The notes under the pieces are model-generated. The model worked only from the letters and a program-made list of their open reading frames with translations, did not search any database and was not told the DNA's origin. DNA of 64,000 nt, from the NCBI RefSeq assembly GCF_900240245.1, contig NZ_OESQ01000001.1, positions 2,281,615 to 2,345,614 of the forward strand, read 5' to 3'. Numbering within the stretch: the first letter of the stretch is position 1; every line of letters begins with the position of its first letter. Below, piece by piece: positions 61,924-64,000 of this stretch. The position numbers were made by a program, and so were the translations under genes. This DNA is from Lachnoclostridium edouardi (GTDB taxonomy: Bacteria > Bacillota > Clostridia > Lachnospirales > Lachnospiraceae).

Positions 61924-62360
61924 TGTGCATTAGAAAGCTGGAAGAAAAAGATGTGAAGCAGATCGCTTATCTGGAAAAAATCTGTTTTTCTGACAGCTGG
62001 TCTGAAAAAACAATAACACAGCTGCTGGATAGCAGGTTGGATAGGTGTTTGGTTTTGGAAAGCCAGGGGGCAGTCCGGGCGTACGGAATTATTCGTATTC
62101 TGGCGGATGAGGGAGAAATTTTCCGGGTTGCCGCTGATCCTTCCAAAAGACGCTTGGGACTTGGAAGTAAACTGATGGAAGCCATGACAGAATATGCCAA
62201 GGCTCAAGGCGCGGCAAGAATTATGCTGGAGGTGCGGGAAGGCAATCTGGCGGCCAGAAGCCTATATAAATCCAGGGGTTTTCAGGAAGAGGGAAAGCGG
62301 AAAGACTATTATTCTGATCCCAAGGAGGATGGAATCCTGATGGGAATGACCTTGGTTTGA
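61923..62360 (+). CDS. rimI: Ribosomal protein S18-alanine N-acetyltransferase
   Basis: The 145-residue GNAT protein has IRKLEEKDVKQIAYLEKICFSDSWSE at the N-terminus and the acetyl-CoA loop PSKRRLGLGSKLMEAM, then ARIMLEVREGNLAARSLYKSRGFQEEGKRKDYY, which matches RimI. It probably acetylates the N-terminus of S18. It lies directly behind tsaE and tsaB, the widespread order. Confidence 0.92.
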   Translation: MCIRKLEEKDVKQIAYLEKICFSDSWSEKTITQLLDSRLDRCLVLESQGAVRAYGIIRILADEGEIFRVAADPSKRRLGLGSKLMEAMTEYAKAQGAARIMLEVREGNLAARSLYKSRGFQEEGKRKDYYSDPKEDGILMGMTLV

Positions 62361-62515
62361 AAGATTTACCACTTAAAATCAAAAGAGAATGTATTATAAT
62401 GTAGGGGTACCCGGAGGGCTGCCCCTGCTTTGTATTTGCAGGTAAAAAGTTTCTCCGGACAGGAGAACGAAAGCCGGGGAAGGAAGGCCGGAAAGAGGAA
62501 GGTGAGGATAAAAGA

Positions 62516-62758
62516 ATGAGAAGGTACGGAAACGAGGGCAGGCTGGAATCTGTCATCTGCAATCACTGTGGGAAAAAGCTGGTGGTAGAGTCAGGGATCG
62601 CCAGAGAAGGCGTGATTCACATTGAACATACCTGGGATTACTTTTCAGAAAAGGATGGAGAAATTCATTGTTTTGATTTATGTGAAGAATGCTATGATGA
62701 AATCATTCGGCAGTTTAGAATTCCAGTGGAGACAGAAGAACAAAAGGAATTGTTCTGA
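62516..62758 (+). CDS. Small putative zinc-binding protein
   Basis: The 80-residue product has paired CNHCGKKLV and DLCEECYDEII motifs, four Cys arranged as a small zinc ribbon, with an acidic middle. A possible TATAAT lies near 62394 and an AGGAAGGTGAGG stretch precedes the start. Related small proteins follow rimI in several Lachnospiraceae genomes, by my recollection. Its function is unknown. It is the last host gene before the mobile element at the right edge. Confidence 0.65.
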   Translation: MRRYGNEGRLESVICNHCGKKLVVESGIAREGVIHIEHTWDYFSEKDGEIHCFDLCEECYDEIIRQFRIPVETEEQKELF

Positions 62759-62820
62759 GGCAGACAAAAAAGAGAGGACTTTTGGGCAGCACTCATAAGA
62801 CAGTATTAGAAATGTTTTCG

Positions 62821-62852
62821 GAAACGGCGTAGCTTGCGGGCTATGCCGTTTC
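62821..62852 (-). terminator. Hairpin overlapping the end of the serine recombinase gene
   Basis: GAAACGGCGTAGC (62821-62833) pairs with GCTATGCCGTTTC (62840-62852), overlapping the minus-strand stop codon at 62841-62843. It may terminate transcription or mark the element end. Confidence 0.5.
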
Positions 62853-64000
62853 TCCATTTTGTAGGTCATTCAGCAAAGACGCGGGGAGTATTCCCATAAG
62901 GTCATAGGAAATGTCAATTTGCTGTTCCCTATACCCCTTTGACTTGTCCGGCGCGTGAACATACACAGCCTTTACCATGTCATTTAAGACAGCGGGTGTT
63001 AATTCTTCCAAGTCAAGATATTTCTGTACTTTGTTGATAAACCTGTCAATGTTCTCTGATTGTTCTTCCTGCTTCGTAATTTCTTCACTCAATCGCAACA
63101 GCTTTTCCCGCAGTTCTTCCTGCTCCTGTTCGTAATCGTCAGAGAGCATTTGAAATCTGTTGTCAGATAGTTTTCCATTGGCGTTATCCTCGTAAATACG
63201 CTTGAACAATCGGTCAAGTTCCTCTATCCGGCGTTCTGCTTGTGTCAGTTGCCGCCGCTTTGCCGCAAGTTCCCTTTTCACTTCAGCTTTCTGTTTTGCG
63301 CCCATAGCTTTGCGGAATTGTTCTTCATGGTTAGCGACACAGGCAATCGTCAATCTCATGTGAGCAAGTACGCCCTGTTCCAAGACAACGGCGCGGATAA
63401 AATGAGTAGGGCAAACCTCTTTCCCTTTGAGCCTTGAAGTAGAACAAACGAAATGGTCTTGCCTTGCTTCAAAGTCCTTGCTTGTGCAATAATACAGCTT
63501 TTCGCCGCAATCGGCACAGCGCACAATGCCGGAGAACATATTTGTTTTCCCTGTTCTGGTCGGGCGGCGTTTGTTCTTCCGTAATTCCTGCACCCTCGCC
63601 CATGTGTCAGCGTCAATTATCGCTTCATGGGTATTCTCAAACACAAGCCATTTTTCCTCTGGATTGTAACAGGTCTTTTTACTCTTGTATGACTGCTTAT
63701 AGGTCTTGAAGTTTACCGTATGCCCCTGATACTCCGGTCGCTCCAAAATATCTGCTATGGTATCGCCTGTCCAGTTACAAGGATTATCCGGCGGCGTGTT
63801 TCTTGTTGCTCTGCCTGCCTGCTGAAAATGGATAGTGGGGGTTATAATATTATCTGCTTTCAGAATACGGGCAATCTGCGTCGGTCCGTACCCCTCTAAG
63901 CATAAGCTGAAAATATGGCGTACCACTCCGGCAGCTTCTTCGTCTACAATCCACCTCTTTTTGTTATCGGGGTCTTTCATGTAGCCGTAGGGCGGGTTGG
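62841..64000 (-). CDS. Large serine recombinase, N-terminal part beyond the window
   Basis: The minus-strand frame is open to the window edge, so about 386 C-terminal residues are visible and the catalytic N-terminal domain is outside. It has the recombinase domain (NPPYGYMKDPDNKKRWIVDEEAAGVVRHIFSLCLEGYGPTQIARIL), the zinc ribbon (FSGIVRCADCGEKLYYCTSKDF and a downstream CSTSRLKGKEVCPTHFIR), and a long coiled coil (residues about 230-320). This is the TndX/TnpX-type large recombinase of clostridial transposons. It lies at the element edge with its stop 83 bases from the host gene at 62758, so an attachment site is expected in 62759-62840. Confidence 0.92.
   Translation of the reverse strand, partial: NPPYGYMKDPDNKKRWIVDEEAAGVVRHIFSLCLEGYGPTQIARILKADNIITPTIHFQQAGRATRNTPPDNPCNWTGDTIADILERPEYQGHTVNFKTYKQSYKSKKTCYNPEEKWLVFENTHEAIIDADTWARVQELRKNKRRPTRTGKTNMFSGIVRCADCGEKLYYCTSKDFEARQDHFVCSTSRLKGKEVCPTHFIRAVVLEQGVLAHMRLTIACVANHEEQFRKAMGAKQKAEVKRELAAKRRQLTQAERRIEELDRLFKRIYEDNANGKLSDNRFQMLSDDYEQEQEELREKLLRLSEEITKQEEQSENIDRFINKVQKYLDLEELTPAVLNDMVKAVYVHAPDKSKGYREQQIDISYDLMGILPASLLNDLQNGETA

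Overview
The window looks like a chromosome segment of a gut-type Lachnospiraceae/Clostridia Firmicute. The host part is AT-rich, with strong AGGAGG ribosome binding sites, typical TTGACA/TATAAT promoters, occasional TTG starts, a long-form HPF, prfB with a frameshift site, EFR1-type ferredoxin and PheB-like ACT genes. No species can be named from the sequence alone.

Layout. 1-9977 is host core: a partial gene, rplM-rpsI behind an L13-type leader, a PBECR4-like orphan, an HD phosphohydrolase, a cysteine-synthesis operon (O-acetylhomoserine sulfhydrylase plus cysK) behind a leader encoding a 22-residue peptide with three consecutive Cys codons, an EFR1 ferredoxin gene broken by an in-frame stop, a GreA-like factor, a lipoprotein, a GNAT enzyme and a membrane protein. 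10145-11454 holds two decayed genes: the C-terminus of a type I restriction HsdR and an FRG-domain protein.

11617-37534 is a tandem pair of mobilizable elements inserted in the 5' end of a low-molecular-weight protein tyrosine phosphatase gene. The 13-bp core ATCTGCCACGGCA occurs at 11617, 27538 and 37522, each time inside a copy of the phosphatase 5' end; only the last copy continues into the full gene. Element A (about 15.9 kb) carries TnpV, a 1943-residue Cap4/STAND (Avs-like) putative antiphage protein, a regulator, replication genes, a C45-type hydrolase, a MobQ-like relaxase, a CHC2 primase, a VapE helicase, Xis and an integrase inactivated by an amber codon. Element B (about 10 kb) carries an ArsR-permease-thioredoxin cargo operon, sigma-like and HTH genes, MobC, a relaxase, RepA, a DnaC-like ATPase, Xis and an intact integrase. 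Each element has its own arm-type repeats at both ends (TTTACCAA in A, TACTACACCA in B). Neither encodes a type IV secretion apparatus, so both look mobilizable rather than self-conjugative.

37504-62758 returns to host sequence: the phosphatase, a MerR regulator, a MATE pump, an SDR, TrxB, an SH3-NlpC/P60 hydrolase, a PrpR-like sigma-54 activator next to a -24/-12 promoter that drives a SAF-domain dehydrogenase plus a TctCBA tricarboxylate transporter, then hpf, an unusual cluster of five perfect DnaA boxes, secA, prfB, a PheB-like ACT gene and hom, tex, and tsaE-tsaB-rimI. From 62841 to the window end lies the C-terminal part of a large serine recombinase on the minus strand, the edge of a further mobile element.

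No tRNA, rRNA or CRISPR array was recognised.
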